Source of the DNA: Albimonas pacifica
Lineage (GTDB): Bacteria > Pseudomonadota > Alphaproteobacteria > Rhodobacterales > Rhodobacteraceae
Direction of reading: 5' to 3'
DNA length: 64,000 nt
Assembly: GCF_900113695.1 (NCBI RefSeq)
Contig: NZ_FOQH01000007.1
Span: 1 to 64,000 of the forward strand
The position numbers and the translations under genes are program-made. The notes under the pieces are model-generated. The model searched no databases and was not told where the DNA came from. It saw only the letters and a list, made by a program, of their open reading frames with translations. Every line of letters begins with the position of its first letter. Within the stretch, counting starts at the first letter, position 1. Below are positions 38,930-48,456 of the stretch, one piece after another.

Positions 38930-39727
38930 TCAGCCGCAGGCCGCGACCGCGCGCCGGGTCAGCACCCCGACCAGGTGCGCGCGATACCGGGGCGACCCGT
39001 GCAGGTCGCCGATCATGCCCTCGGCCGGATGGGACATCCCGTCCAGCGCCGAAAGGGAGAAGTCGGCCGACAGCGCCTGCTCGGCCTCGGCCCAGCGGAA
39101 CACGCCGCCCTCCGATGCGCCGGTGACGGCGACCCGCGCGCCGTCCGCGAAGCGGGCGACGAAGACCCCGACCAGGGCGAAGCGCGAGGCCGGCTGCTCG
39201 AATTTCTGGTAGTCGGCGGCGAGCGGCACAGGAAACGCCGCCGCCGTCAGCAGTTCGCGCTCCTCCAGGGCGGTTTCGAACAGGCCCAGGAAAAAATCGT
39301 CCGCGGCGATGGCGCGCCCGGCGGAGGTGTGCAGCGTCGCCCCCAGGCCCAGCGCCGCCGAGGGGTAGCAGGCCGCGGGGTCGTTGTTGGCCAGGCTGCC
39401 GCCGATCGTCCCGCGGTTCCTCACCGCCGGGTCCCCGATCTTGCCGGCGAGCGCGGCCAGCGCCGGGATCGCGCCCTGCACCTCGGCCGAGCCCGCCACG
39501 TCGGCGTGGCGCGTGGCGCCGCCGATGCGCAGCACGTCGCCGGAGCGGGAAATCCCCTTCAGCTCGGCGATGCCGGTCAGGTCGACCAGCGTGCCGGGCG
39601 CCCCCAGCCGCGCCTTCAGCGTCGGGATCAGGGTCTGGCCGCCGGAGAGGGGCTGCGCCTCCTCGGCCTGCATCGCCTCGACGGCCTCGGGCAGGCTGCG
39701 GGGGCGGGCGAGTTGGAAATCGTACAT
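38930..39727 (-). CDS. coxM: Molybdenum hydroxylase FAD subunit (CoxM family)
   Basis: This 265-residue FAD-binding subunit belongs to the three-part molybdenum hydroxylases. The FAD loops are AQPLSGGQTLIP near residue 25 and RNRGTIGGSLANNDPAACYP near 105. It passes electrons from the iron-sulfur subunit to the acceptor. It is the last gene of coxG-coxS-coxL-coxM on the minus strand and is followed by a good terminator. Confidence 0.9.
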   Translation of the reverse strand: MYDFQLARPRSLPEAVEAMQAEEAQPLSGGQTLIPTLKARLGAPGTLVDLTGIAELKGISRSGDVLRIGGATRHADVAGSAEVQGAIPALAALAGKIGDPAVRNRGTIGGSLANNDPAACYPSAALGLGATLHTSAGRAIAADDFFLGLFETALEERELLTAAAFPVPLAADYQKFEQPASRFALVGVFVARFADGARVAVTGASEGGVFRWAEAEQALSADFSLSALDGMSHPAEGMIGDLHGSPRYRAHLVGVLTRRAVAACG

Positions 39728-39779
39728 CGTGGGTCCTCCCGTCTGCGTCCCCTCCCGCCGGGGCGGGAGCGGAGGGGGT

Positions 39780-42158
39780 TCACTCGGCCGCGGCCGCGGG
39801 GCGGGCGGCGTCGATGGCCTCCCAGACCTTCGAGGGGGTCAGCGGCATGTCGAGATGCGCGATCCCGTAGGGCGAGAGCGCGTCCAGCACCGCGTTGACC
39901 AGCGCCGGCGGGCTGCCGATGGCCCCCGCCTCGCCGCAGCCCTTCACCCCCAGCGGGTTGTGCGTGCAGGGCGTGCAGGCGGAGTTGTCGACGGTGAAGC
40001 TGGGCAGGTCCCGCGCCAGCGGCATGGCGTAGTCCATGTAGGAGGCGGTCAGCAGCTGGCCGCTCTCGTCATAGACGCAGCCCTCCATCAGCGCCTGGCC
40101 GATGCCCTGGGCGAGGCCGCCATGCACCTGGCCCTCGACGATCATCGGGTTGACCACGTTGCCGAAATCGTCGGCGGCGGCGAAGGACATCACCTGCACC
40201 TTGCCGGTGTCGGGATCCACCTCGACCTCGCAGACATAGGCGCCCGAGGGGTAGGTGAAGTTGGCCGGGTCGTAGAAGGAGGTCTCCTCCAGCCCCGGCT
40301 CGATGGCGTCCAGCGGGTAGTTGTGGGGGACGTAGGCGGCGAGGCAGACCTCCGCCCAGGCGACGGAGCGGTCGGTGCCGGAGACGGAGAATTTTCCATC
40401 TTCGAAGGCGATGTCCGCTTCCGACGCCTCCAGCAGGTGCGCCGCGATCTTCTTGGCCTTGGCCACGATCTTGTCGACCGACTTCACGATGGCCGAGCCG
40501 CCGACCGCGAGGCTGCGTGACCCGTAGGTCCCCATCCCGAACGGCACCTTGGAAGTGTCGCCGTGGACGATGTCGACGGCCCCCTCCTCGATCCCCAGCC
40601 TGTCCGCGACCACCTGGGCGAAGGTCGTCTCGTGCCCCTGCCCGTGGGAATGCGAGCCGGTGAAGACCGAGACGGAGCCCGTCGGGTTCACCCGCACCGT
40701 GGCGGCCTCATAGAGCCCCGCCCGGGCGCCCAGCGCGCCCACCAGCGAAGAGGGCGCGATCCCGCAGGCCTCGATGTAATGCGCGAGCCCGAAGCCGCGC
40801 AGCTTGCCGCGGGCGGCGCTCTCGGCGCGGCGCGCCTCGAAGCCGGCGCGGTCGGCGACCTGCAGGACCTTGTCCAGCGTCGCGTTGTAGTCGCCGGAGT
40901 CGTATTCGACGGCGACGGGGGTCTGGTAGGGGAACTGGGTGATGAAGTTGCGCCGGCGCAGCTCGGCGGGGTCCATGCCGATCTCGCGGGCGGCTTTGTC
41001 GACCACGCGCTCGATCAGGTAGGTGGCCTCCGGCCGGCCGGCGCCGCGGTAGGCGTCGACGGGGACGGTGTTGGTGAAGACCGCGCGGACGTTGGTGAAG
41101 ATCAGCGGGGTCTTGTAGTTGCCCGCCAGCAGGGTGCCGTGCAGCCAGGTCGGGATGCAGGGCGCGAAGGTGCTGAGGTAGGCCCCCATGTTCGCCAGCG
41201 TGGTGGAGCGGAGCGCCAGGAAATGGCCCTCGGCGTCCATCGCCAGCTCCACCTTGCAGACGTGGTCGCGGCCGTGGGCGTCGGACATGAAGGCCTCGGC
41301 CCGGTCGGAGGTCCATTTGACGGGGCGGTTCACCACCTTGGCGGCGAAGGTGACGAAGGCCTCCTCGGCGTAGTGGTAGATCTTGGAGCCGAAGCCCCCG
41401 CCCACGTCCGGCGCCACCACCCGCAGCTTGTGCTCGGGCAGGCCGAGGACGAAGGCGCCCATCAGCAGACGGATCACATGCGGGTTCTGGGAGGTGGTCC
41501 AGAGCGTGTGCATGTCGTCGGCGTCGTCGTATTCGCCCAGCGCCGCGCGCGGCTCCATCGGGTTGGCGACGAGCCGGTTGTTGCGCAGCTCCAGCACGGT
41601 GACGTGGTGGGCGTTGCGGATCGCCTCATCGACGGCGTCCTTGCTCTCGGCCGGGAAGTCCCAGTCGTAGCAGAGGTTGTCCGGCGCCTCGTCATGCACC
41701 TGCGGGCCGCCCGCGACGGCGGCGCGCATGTCGATGGCGGCGGGGAGTTCCTCGAGCTCCAGCTCCACCAGCTCGGCGGCGTCCTTCGCCTGGGCGCGGG
41801 TCTCGGCGACCACGGCGACGATCGGGTCGCCGACGTGGCGCACCTTGCCCTCGGCGAGGATCGGGTGCTTGGGCTCCTTCATCGGCTGCCCATGCCTGTC
41901 GGTGATCAGCCAGCCGCAGGGGATGCCGCCGACGCCCTCGAAATCCTTCGCGGTGAACACCTTGATCACCCCCGGCGCAGCCTCCGCCGCCGAGACGTCG
42001 AGCGAGACGATCCGCCCGTGCGCCATGTCCGAGCGCAGGAAGTGCACATGCGCCTGGCCGGGGCGGTTCATGTCGTCGACATAGCGGCCCTTGCCGGTCA
42101 GGAACCGCTTGTCCTCGCGCCGCTTGGAGCTGGCGCCGATGCCGGTGATCTTGGTCAT
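39780..42158 (-). CDS. coxL: Molybdenum hydroxylase large subunit, form II CoxL
   Basis: This is the 792-residue molybdopterin subunit of the xanthine oxidase family. Molybdopterin contacts include [11 protein letters not shown] and [10 protein letters not shown], and the catalytic Glu lies in CGEAGAIG. The active-site loop reads AYRGAGR near residue 370. That is the form II type; true CO dehydrogenases (form I) have AYRCSFR. Form II enzymes oxidise aldehydes or other carbonyl or heterocyclic compounds in the cases known to me, and CO oxidation is unproven. It begins 10 nt after coxS. Confidence 0.9.
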   Translation of the reverse strand: MTKITGIGASSKRREDKRFLTGKGRYVDDMNRPGQAHVHFLRSDMAHGRIVSLDVSAAEAAPGVIKVFTAKDFEGVGGIPCGWLITDRHGQPMKEPKHPILAEGKVRHVGDPIVAVVAETRAQAKDAAELVELELEELPAAIDMRAAVAGGPQVHDEAPDNLCYDWDFPAESKDAVDEAIRNAHHVTVLELRNNRLVANPMEPRAALGEYDDADDMHTLWTTSQNPHVIRLLMGAFVLGLPEHKLRVVAPDVGGGFGSKIYHYAEEAFVTFAAKVVNRPVKWTSDRAEAFMSDAHGRDHVCKVELAMDAEGHFLALRSTTLANMGAYLSTFAPCIPTWLHGTLLAGNYKTPLIFTNVRAVFTNTVPVDAYRGAGRPEATYLIERVVDKAAREIGMDPAELRRRNFITQFPYQTPVAVEYDSGDYNATLDKVLQVADRAGFEARRAESAARGKLRGFGLAHYIEACGIAPSSLVGALGARAGLYEAATVRVNPTGSVSVFTGSHSHGQGHETTFAQVVADRLGIEEGAVDIVHGDTSKVPFGMGTYGSRSLAVGGSAIVKSVDKIVAKAKKIAAHLLEASEADIAFEDGKFSVSGTDRSVAWAEVCLAAYVPHNYPLDAIEPGLEETSFYDPANFTYPSGAYVCEVEVDPDTGKVQVMSFAAADDFGNVVNPMIVEGQVHGGLAQGIGQALMEGCVYDESGQLLTASYMDYAMPLARDLPSFTVDNSACTPCTHNPLGVKGCGEAGAIGSPPALVNAVLDALSPYGIAHLDMPLTPSKVWEAIDAARPAAAAE

Positions 42159-42168
42159 CTCCGCCCCC

Positions 42169-42654
42169 TCACTCGGCCGCGACGGGCTGCGCGCGCAGCT
42201 CGGCGGCGGCGGCCAGCGCCGCCTTGACGATGTTGTGGTAGCCCGTGCAGCGGCAGATGTTGCCCTTGAGCCATTCGCGGACCTGCGCCTCGGAAGGCTC
42301 GGCGTTCACCCGCAGCAGGTCGGTGATCGACATCACCATCCCCGGGGTGCAGAAGCCGCACTGCAGGCCGTGATGCTCCTGGAAGGCGGCCTGGACGACG
42401 GACATCGCGCCGCCCTTCGCCTCGCCCTCGATGGTGCGCACCTGCGCGCCGTCGGCGGTCGCGGCGAGCATCGTGCAGGCCTTCACGCTCTCGCCGTTCA
42501 CCAGCACCGTGCAGGCGCCGCATTGCGAGGTGTCGCAGCCCACATGGGTTCCGGTCAGGCCGAGGTCCTCGCGCAGGAACTGCACCAGCAGGGTGCGCCC
42601 CTCGACCTCGCCCGAGACGGGCTTTCCGTTCACGGTCATCGAAATGCCGGGCAT
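42169..42654 (-). CDS. coxS: Molybdenum hydroxylase [2Fe-2S] subunit (CoxS family)
   Basis: This 161-residue subunit carries two [2Fe-2S] clusters. The plant-type ferredoxin domain has [17 protein letters not shown] and a following KAC. The C-terminal helical domain has [10 protein letters not shown] and [10 protein letters not shown]. It relays electrons from the CoxL molybdenum site to CoxM FAD. The ATG at 42654 gives the standard N-terminus. It lies between coxG and coxL. Confidence 0.93.
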   Translation of the reverse strand: MPGISMTVNGKPVSGEVEGRTLLVQFLREDLGLTGTHVGCDTSQCGACTVLVNGESVKACTMLAATADGAQVRTIEGEAKGGAMSVVQAAFQEHHGLQCGFCTPGMVMSITDLLRVNAEPSEAQVREWLKGNICRCTGYHNIVKAALAAAAELRAQPVAAE

Positions 42655-42690
42655 CTGATCCTCCCCTGGCGATGTTCTGGCTTGGCTTGC

Positions 42691-42714
42691 GGCGCGCGCT
42701 CCCGTCCGCGCGCC
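42691..42714. repeat. Hairpin between coxG and coxS
   Basis: GGCGCGCG (42691-42698) pairs perfectly with CGCGCGCC (42707-42714) across an 8-nt loop in the 71-bp coxG-coxS gap. There is no U-tract. It could adjust relative expression of coxG and the enzyme genes by mRNA processing. Confidence 0.4.
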
Positions 42715-42725
42715 GGACGTGGCGG

Positions 42726-43316
42726 TCAGGAGAGAAGGCGGCGCAGCCAGCCCTTCTTCTCCCGGTCCGGGGCAGGCGCCGGCGCGGGCGTCGCGCCCGC
42801 CATCTCGGGCTCCCTGGCCGGCGCGGCGTCGGGCAGCGCCCAGGCCGCCTCGTCCCGGGCGGGGGGCGGCGGGGCCGCGCCCTCCACCTGCGCCTGGAAC
42901 AGGGCGAAGAACTCGTCTGCCATCTTGCGCGCGAACCCGTCGATCAGGCGCGAGCCGAGCTGGGCGAGCTTGCCGCCCACCCGCGCCTCGGCCGTGTAGG
43001 TCAGGCGCGTGCCGTCGGGGTGATCCTCCAGCGCCACCCGCGCGCCGCCCTTGGCGAAGCCCGCGGCGCCGCCCTTGCCCTCGCCCGAGAGGAGATAACC
43101 CTCGGCCGGGCGCACGTCCTCGAGCGTCACGTTCCCTTTGAACTTCGCCTTCACCGGGCCGACCTTCTGGGTGACCTCGGCCTCCATCTCGGTCTCCGAG
43201 AGCTTCTCCAGCCGCTCGCAGCCGGGGATGCAGGCCCTGAGCACCTCGGGGTCGTTCAGCGCCGCCCACACCGTGGCGCGGTCCGCCCGGATGATCCGTT
43301 CGCCGGTGAGTTCCAT
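42726..43316 (-). CDS. coxG: CoxG-type SRPBCC membrane-recruitment protein
   Basis: This 196-residue protein has the CoxG fold ([20 protein letters not shown] and [19 protein letters not shown]), then a Pro/Ala-rich linker and the basic amphipathic tail [11 protein letters not shown]. CoxG binds the large-subunit complex, and in mycobacteria it has been reported to shuttle quinone or to anchor the dehydrogenase. It leads the operon, and the shared promoter box lies 66 bp before its start. Confidence 0.88.
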   Translation of the reverse strand: MELTGERIIRADRATVWAALNDPEVLRACIPGCERLEKLSETEMEAEVTQKVGPVKAKFKGNVTLEDVRPAEGYLLSGEGKGGAAGFAKGGARVALEDHPDGTRLTYTAEARVGGKLAQLGSRLIDGFARKMADEFFALFQAQVEGAAPPPPARDEAAWALPDAAPAREPEMAGATPAPAPAPDREKKGWLRRLLS

Positions 43317-43353
43317 TGCAGGCGTCTCCTGTCGGGGTCTTGTCGTTGGGGGG

Positions 43354-43392
43354 AGGGTAGGAGGGCGCGGGCGGCCCGCGCCATTCGACCTT
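43354..43392 (-). promoter_or_regulatory. Shared promoter box upstream of coxG
   Basis: On the minus strand AAGGTCGAAT (43392 to 43383) is followed after exactly 23 nt by TACCCT (43359 to 43354). The box is identical to that of pedF, with the same 66-bp distance to the start codon. The plus strand here also has four G-tracts (43348-43371) that could form a G-quadruplex over the -10 region. Confidence 0.6.
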
Positions 43393-43403
43393 AGGCGGGG
43401 GCC

Positions 43404-44315
43404 TCAGTCGGCGGGCGGGGTCCAGCTCAGGCCATGGGCCTCGAAGATCGCGGCGAGCCGCCCGTCCTCGACCGCCGCCGTCACCGCGTCGCCCACCGCA
43501 TAGGCCAGCGGCCGCCAGGAGTGGCGGACCGCCGCCCCCAGCGTCCAGGCCCCGCGCGAGAGCCCCGGCAGGGGCGGCGAGTGCACGGCCAGCCCGGAGG
43601 TCAGCCCCCATTCCAGCTCGTGCAGCGGGCCCATGGCGGCCTTGGTCTCGCCGCGGGCCAGCGCCTGCATGGCGGCGGGGGTGGAGGGATATCGGCGGAT
43701 GTTCGCCCGCAGCATCCCGGCGCCGATGGACGAGAGGTGGAAGTCCGCGAGGCTGTCGTTCTCCACCGCCACCGTGTCGAAGCGGAAATAGGCCGGGACC
43801 GGGGGATCCTCGGGATAGGCGTCGCGCCGGTAGGCGATGGCCAGATGCGTGTCGAAGTAGCGGCCGGTGAAGACCACCTGCTCGACCCGGCAGGCGTAGT
43901 CGCTGTCGTAGGGCACGTGCAGCATCACGTTCGACGCCCTGCCGTTCACCACCGGACCCTTCCAGACGTGGTTGCGCAGGTCGTCGTCGAGCGTCTCGCC
44001 CGCGGTCACGAAGGTGAAGCGGGGGGCCACGCCCAGGCTCTCGGCGATGATCCGGCCCAGCGCCACGTCGACGCCCATGGGCTCGCCGTCCTCTTCCCAC
44101 GACCAGGGCGGGAAATCCTCGTAGACGGCGATGTCGATCCAGCCGCGGGCCTGGATGTCGTCGAGGCTCTGGCCCACGACGTCGCGCGAGGCGTTCTGCG
44201 GCCGCGCCTGGGGGGTCCAGTCCTCGCAACGCGCCGCGGCCGGGTCCGGGAGGAGAAGGAGGACCCAGGCCGCGGCGGCCGCGAACGTCGCCGGAGCGGA
44301 ACGACGGCGCGGCAT
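43404..44315 (-). CDS. PQQ dehydrogenase-associated periplasmic binding protein (XoxJ-like)
   Basis: This 303-residue exported protein (signal ending PAAA-R) has a type 2 solute-binding fold with [30 protein letters not shown]. It belongs to the quinoprotein-dehydrogenase-associated group that includes MoxJ/XoxJ, whose members bind or activate the dehydrogenase instead of feeding a transporter. It sits two bases from pedF on the same strand and near the PQQ dehydrogenase gene. Confidence 0.82.
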   Translation of the reverse strand: MPRRRSAPATFAAAAAWVLLLLPDPAAARCEDWTPQARPQNASRDVVGQSLDDIQARGWIDIAVYEDFPPWSWEEDGEPMGVDVALGRIIAESLGVAPRFTFVTAGETLDDDLRNHVWKGPVVNGRASNVMLHVPYDSDYACRVEQVVFTGRYFDTHLAIAYRRDAYPEDPPVPAYFRFDTVAVENDSLADFHLSSIGAGMLRANIRRYPSTPAAMQALARGETKAAMGPLHELEWGLTSGLAVHSPPLPGLSRGAWTLGAAVRHSWRPLAYAVGDAVTAAVEDGRLAAIFEAHGLSWTPPAD

Positions 44316-44316
44316 C

Positions 44317-45012
44317 TCAGTGCGCGGCGCTCAGGCCGATGGTCAGCGTCTCGGCCGCGCGCGCGGGGTCCGCGCGTTCCCCCGAGAGCTGGCGGGCGGC
44401 GCGGAAGGCGATCGAATCCGCCACCGGCGCGCCCGAGGCGGTCTCGATCCGCCCGGCGATCTCCTGCAGCTCGCTGGCGACGGCGGCCACCTGCTCGGCG
44501 TCGGCCTGCCCGGCGGCCATGGCGGCGAGCTGGTCGCGGATCTCCTTCAGTCGGGCGGCGTGCTCTTCGAGCGAGTCGCCGTCGGGCCGGGTCTCGATAT
44601 AGGTGCGGATCGCCCAGGCGGCCTTCTGGCCCAGCAGCTCGCCGAAGGCCGGCATCTTGGTGACGCCGTTCTGGGTGTAGCCGTCGCGGAACCGCTCGGC
44701 ATACCACTCGTCGCCGTATTCCTCCGCCTCCAGGAACCGCAGGTCGGGGGCGAGACCGCCGGAGACCACGCCCAGCCCGTGGCAGCGGGCGCAGTTCTGG
44801 GTGTAGCCGCTGTCGCCGACCTCGATGGCCGCGGCCCAGACCTCGTCGCCCATGGCGCGGTAGGGGTTCTCGGTCAGCCAGTCCTCGCCCACCTCGGGCA
44901 GCGCGTCGGTGTTCACCGGCTGGGGGGCGACGTCGCCATGGGCCCAGGCGAGGCCGGCGGTCCCGGCGAGCGCAAGGGCGAGGGCGGCGGGTCTCAGGCG
45001 CGGGGTGATCAT
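44317..45012 (-). CDS. pedF: Cytochrome c-550 PedF
   Basis: This 231-residue periplasmic monohaem cytochrome c is the probable electron acceptor of the PQQ alcohol dehydrogenase. The signal peptide ends AWA-HGDV, and HGDVAPQPVNTDALP followed by ENPYR is the PedF pattern. The haem motif is CARCH near residues 73-77, and the axial Met lies in TKMPAFG. A long helical Ala/Glu-rich C-terminal region follows. The shared promoter box lies 66 bp before the ATG at 45012. It is divergent from the binding-protein gene at 45176. Confidence 0.88.
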   Translation of the reverse strand: MITPRLRPAALALALAGTAGLAWAHGDVAPQPVNTDALPEVGEDWLTENPYRAMGDEVWAAAIEVGDSGYTQNCARCHGLGVVSGGLAPDLRFLEAEEYGDEWYAERFRDGYTQNGVTKMPAFGELLGQKAAWAIRTYIETRPDGDSLEEHAARLKEIRDQLAAMAAGQADAEQVAAVASELQEIAGRIETASGAPVADSIAFRAARQLSGERADPARAAETLTIGLSAAH

Positions 45013-45049
45013 GTCGGCTCCCTGGCGGTTGGTTCTGTCGCTTAGGCAA

Positions 45050-45088
45050 GCGATAGCGCCGGGCCGTGGGGGGGCGGTATTCGACCTT
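45050..45088 (-). promoter_or_regulatory. Shared promoter box upstream of pedF
   Basis: On the minus strand AAGGTCGAAT (45088 to 45079) is followed after 23 nt by TATCGC (45055 to 45050). The box, the TA spacing and the 66-bp distance to the start all match the coxG promoter. Confidence 0.6.
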
Positions 45089-45130
45089 CGGGCGATAGGC
45101 GGGCGAAACCGTCGGGCGCGGCCTCCGACC

Positions 45131-45140
45131 ATGGTCGAAT
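45131..45140 (+). promoter_or_regulatory. Possible shared box for the divergent operon
   Basis: ATGGTCGAAT differs from the pedF box at the second position only (T for A) and ends 35 bp before the ATG at 45176, as in the NosR-like promoter. No TA follows at the expected spacing, so this copy is the weakest of the set. Confidence 0.35.
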
Positions 45141-45175
45141 GGACGCGGCGGCCTGCCGCAGCGAGCGTCGGGGCC

Positions 45176-46342
45176 ATGCTGCGACCGCTCGCCCTCCTGG
45201 CCTCGCTGGCCCTCGCCGTCCCCGCCTCGGCGGAGCTCGCGGTGCGCGTGGCCTGGCTGGAGCAGTCGGTGGAGCAGCCGCCGATCCTTTCGAACCTGGA
45301 TCCGGTTCCGGGCGACCTCGGCCTCGCCGGGGCCCGGCTGGGGCTGGCGGACGACGCGAAGACCGGACGGTTCCTGGGCCACGCCTACGCGCTCGACGCG
45401 CATGTCGTACCCCCCGGCGGCGATTTCCTCGCGGCCGCGCGGGCCGCGCTGGCGCAGACCCCCCTGCTGGTGGCGAAGGCCCCGGCCGAGACCCTGCTGG
45501 CGCTCGCCGACCTGCCCGAGGCGCAGGGCGCGTTGATCCTCAACGCCTCCGCCCAGGACGACGCGCTGCGGGGCGAGGCCTGCCGGGCGAACCTGCTGCA
45601 CGCCATCCCCAGCTACGCGATGCGGGCGGATGCGCTCTCGCAGTTCCTGACCGTGCGCCGCTGGACCGATGTCGCGCTGGTCGAGGGGACCCACCCGGGC
45701 GACCGCGCCTTCGCCGCCGCCCTGCGCCGCAGCTTCCACAAGTTCGGCCTGCGGGTGCGGGCGGACGAGACCTGGGAATGGAACGCCGACATCCGCCGCG
45801 ACGCCGGCCGCGAGACGCCGCTGTTCACGCAGGGCTTCGCCGCGCACGACGTCATGGTCGTCGCCGACGAGGCCGGCGACTTCGCCCGCTACATGATGTT
45901 CAACACTTGGAGGCCCGCGATCATGGCGGGGTCCGAGGGCCTCTCCCCCATCGCCTGGTCCCCGGCGCTGGAGCAATGGGGCGCCGCCCAGCTGCAATCG
46001 CGGTTCGAGGCGCTGGCCGGCCGCGACATGCGCGCGGAGGACTACGCCGCCTGGGCCGCCGTCCGCGCGCTGGGCGAGGCCGCGACCCGCACCGGCGCCG
46101 CCGACGCGGACGCCTTGCGCGCCTACCTGCTGTCGGACGCCTTCGAGCTGGCGGGCTTCAAGGGCCGGCCGATGACCTTCCGCCCCTGGAACGGCCAGCT
46201 CCGCCAGCCGATGCCGCTGGTCCACCCCCGCGCGCTGGTCGCGCTGACCCCGCTGGAGGGGTTCCTCCACCCGCGCAGCGACCTCGACACCCTCGGCCAG
46301 GACGAGGGCGAGAGCGGCTGCCGCGCCTTCGCAAGGGACTGA
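45176..46342 (+). CDS. PQQ alcohol dehydrogenase-associated ABC-type binding protein
   Basis: This 388-residue protein has a clear signal peptide (LLASLALAVPASA-E) and a type 1 periplasmic binding fold: RVAWLEQSVEQPPILSNLDPVPGDLGLAGARLG, then LLHAIPSYAMRADALSQFL. This is the group annotated as substrate-binding protein of the PQQ-dependent alcohol dehydrogenase system. I chose the ATG at 45176, at the start of the signal peptide; an upstream in-frame ATG at 45131 is possible. It leads a run of five closely spaced genes. Confidence 0.8.
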   Translation: MLRPLALLASLALAVPASAELAVRVAWLEQSVEQPPILSNLDPVPGDLGLAGARLGLADDAKTGRFLGHAYALDAHVVPPGGDFLAAARAALAQTPLLVAKAPAETLLALADLPEAQGALILNASAQDDALRGEACRANLLHAIPSYAMRADALSQFLTVRRWTDVALVEGTHPGDRAFAAALRRSFHKFGLRVRADETWEWNADIRRDAGRETPLFTQGFAAHDVMVVADEAGDFARYMMFNTWRPAIMAGSEGLSPIAWSPALEQWGAAQLQSRFEALAGRDMRAEDYAAWAAVRALGEAATRTGAADADALRAYLLSDAFELAGFKGRPMTFRPWNGQLRQPMPLVHPRALVALTPLEGFLHPRSDLDTLGQDEGESGCRAFARD

Positions 46343-46344
46343 CC

Positions 46345-47307
46345 ATGCGCCTCGCCCTCTGCCTCGCGCTCCTCGCCTCGCCCGCGTTCGCGGACGAGAT
46401 CTGGGTGACGAACGAGAAGGACGACACGATCTCGGTGATCGACGTCGCCACGCTGGAGGTGACCCGCACGATCCCGACCGGGGAGCGGCCGCGCGGACTG
46501 ACCTTCTCTCATGACTTCAGCCGGCTCTACATCTGCGCGTCGGACAGCGACGCGGTGCAGGTGATGGACCCGGTCTCGGGCGAGATCCTGCACGACCTGC
46601 CCTCGGGCGAGGACCCCGAGCAGTTCGTCCTGCATCCCGACGACCGGCGCCTCTACATCGCCAACGAGGACGACGCGATCGCCACGGTGGTCGACGTCGA
46701 GACCCGGCGCGTCATCGCCCAGATCGACGTGGGCATCGAGCCGGAGGGCATGGCCGTCTCCCCAGACGGCCGCATCGCCATCACCACCTCCGAGACCACC
46801 AACATGGCGCACTGGATCGACACCGAGACGGAGACGCTGTTCGCCAACACGCTCGTCGACTCCCGCCCCCGCCATGCCGAGTTCGCGCAAGCCGGCTCGC
46901 AGCTGTGGGTCTCGTCCGAGATCGGCGGCACGGTCACGGTCTTCGCCGTGGACGACCAGCGGGAACTCGCGAAAATCCGCTTCGCGATCCCCAACATCCA
47001 CCGAGACCGCATCCAGCCCGTCGGGTTCGAGTTCTCGGCCGACGAGAAGACGGTCTTCGTCGCGCTGGGCCCCGCCAACCACCTCGCCGTGGTGAATGCC
47101 GAGACCTTCGAGGTCGAGGACTACATCCTCGTCGGCCGCCGGGTCTGGCACATGGCCTTCTCACCGGACCGGAAGCTGCTGTTCACCACCAACGGCGTCT
47201 CCGGCGACGTCACCGTGATCGACGTGGGCCGCCGCGAGGCGATCAAGACGATCAAGGTCGGCCGCTTTCCCTGGGGCGCCGCGGCCCGCCCGACCTCCGG
47301 AGGCTGA
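46345..47307 (+). CDS. YVTN beta-propeller protein of PQQ catabolism cluster
   Basis: This 320-residue exported protein has seven repeats of the YVTN type, such as EIWVTNEKDDTISVIDVATLEV and RLYIANEDDAIATVVDVETRRV. It matches the family annotated as PQQ-dependent catabolism-associated beta-propeller protein. A role as a periplasmic partner of the dehydrogenase or of PQQ is inferred. It starts two bases after the previous stop. Confidence 0.85.
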   Translation: MRLALCLALLASPAFADEIWVTNEKDDTISVIDVATLEVTRTIPTGERPRGLTFSHDFSRLYICASDSDAVQVMDPVSGEILHDLPSGEDPEQFVLHPDDRRLYIANEDDAIATVVDVETRRVIAQIDVGIEPEGMAVSPDGRIAITTSETTNMAHWIDTETETLFANTLVDSRPRHAEFAQAGSQLWVSSEIGGTVTVFAVDDQRELAKIRFAIPNIHRDRIQPVGFEFSADEKTVFVALGPANHLAVVNAETFEVEDYILVGRRVWHMAFSPDRKLLFTTNGVSGDVTVIDVGRREAIKTIKVGRFPWGAAARPTSGG

Positions 47308-47308
47308 C

Positions 47309-47734
47309 ATGCGCCGCGCCCTGACCGCCCTTCTCTGCCTCGCCGCCCTGCCCGCCTCCGCCGAGGGCTTCGGCCTCGCCGGCGTGCTGTCGGCGAAGAA
47401 CCGGCAGGACCTGCCGCCGATCGCCCTCTCGGCCGGAATGCCGCTGGCGGACGCGCCGCTGGTCCTGAAATCCGGGACCTACTACGAGATCGAGATCATC
47501 GCCGACGGCTCCGCCGAGCTGGCCCTGACCGGCCCGGAGTTCTTCCGCGCCATCTGGATCGACGAGATCGTCATAGAGGGCCTGGAGATCCGCCCGCTGG
47601 GCCTCGACAGCGTGGAGTTCGACGAGGCGGGGACGATGGAGATCGGCTTCCTCGCCATCAAGCCCGGCCGCTACGTCCTGCAGGTCCCCGGCGTCGCCGG
47701 CGACCTGATGCGGCTGGAGGTGAGCATCGAATGA
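47309..47734 (+). CDS. Small periplasmic protein of the PQQ-associated operon
   Basis: This 141-residue protein has a signal peptide ending ASA-E and a beta-rich body (GTYYEIEIIADGSAELALTG, then GYVLQV-like GRYVLQVPGVAGDLMRLEV). It has no cysteines apart from one in the signal peptide, and no metal motif. I do not recognise the family. Placement between the propeller and ABC genes, with overlap to the ATPase gene, points to the same periplasmic system. Confidence 0.75.
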   Translation: MRRALTALLCLAALPASAEGFGLAGVLSAKNRQDLPPIALSAGMPLADAPLVLKSGTYYEIEIIADGSAELALTGPEFFRAIWIDEIVIEGLEIRPLGLDSVEFDEAGTMEIGFLAIKPGRYVLQVPGVAGDLMRLEVSIE

Positions 47735-48456
47735 CCCCCGGCCTGCGGATCGAGGACGTCCGCTTCGCCTACGGGGCGAAGACCGCGCTGGACGGCGTCT
47801 CCTTCACCGTCGAGCAAGGCGCCTTCTGCGCCCTGCTCGGCCCCAACGGCGCGGGCAAGTCGACGCTGTTCTCGCTGCTGACCGGTTTGATGCGGGCGCC
47901 CCACGGCCGGCTCGAGGCCGCCGGCCACGACCTCGGCCGCGCCCCCCGCAGGGCGCTGGCCTGCATCGGGGCGGTGTTCCAGCAGCCCACCCTGGACCTG
48001 GACCTGAGCGTCCTGCGCAACCTGACCTACTTCGCCGCCCTCCACGGCATTCCGCGTCGCGAGGCCGAGGGCCGCGCCCGCACCGCCCTCGCGCGCCTGT
48101 CGATGGAGGAGCGCGCCCACGAACGCGCCCGGGACCTCAACGGCGGCCACCGCCGTCGGGCCGAGATCGCCCGCGCGCTGATGCACGACCCCGCGGTGCT
48201 GCTGCTGGACGAGCCGACGGTGGGGCTCGACGCGCAGGCCCGGGCGGCGCTGACCGCCCATGTGCACGATCTGGCGCGGGACGCGGGGCTGACGGTGCTC
48301 TGGGCCACGCACCTGGTGGACGAGGTGCGGCCCGCCGACCAGGTGGTGATCCTCCACCGGGGCCGGGTGGTCGCCGACGGCGCCGCGTCGGTCATCGCCG
48401 GCCCGCGGCCGCTGACCGACGTGTTCCTCTCGATGACCTCGAGGCGCGCCGCATGA
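47731..48456 (+). CDS. ABC transporter ATPase of the PQQ-associated system
   Basis: This 241-residue ATPase has Walker A GPNGAGKST near residue 37, Q-loop VFQQPTLDLDLS, Walker B VLLLDEPTVGLDAQ and a switch His in WATHLVDEV. The signature motif is altered from LSGGQ to LNGGH. It pairs with the ABC-2 permease encoded next (4-nt overlap). Transport of PQQ, lanthanide chelate or another factor has been suggested for such clusters, but the substrate is not known. Confidence 0.88.
   Translation: MTPGLRIEDVRFAYGAKTALDGVSFTVEQGAFCALLGPNGAGKSTLFSLLTGLMRAPHGRLEAAGHDLGRAPRRALACIGAVFQQPTLDLDLSVLRNLTYFAALHGIPRREAEGRARTALARLSMEERAHERARDLNGGHRRRAEIARALMHDPAVLLLDEPTVGLDAQARAALTAHVHDLARDAGLTVLWATHLVDEVRPADQVVILHRGRVVADGAASVIAGPRPLTDVFLSMTSRRAA

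Noticed and set aside
39752-39769. CTCCCGCC-GG-GGCGGGAG hairpin between coxL and coxM as a terminator
   Set aside because: The loop is only two bases unless pairs open, there is no U-tract, and the operon clearly continues into coxM.
39780-42158. True (form I) aerobic CO dehydrogenase
   Set aside because: The active-site loop is AYRGAGR, not AYRCSFR, so CO oxidation is not supported by sequence.
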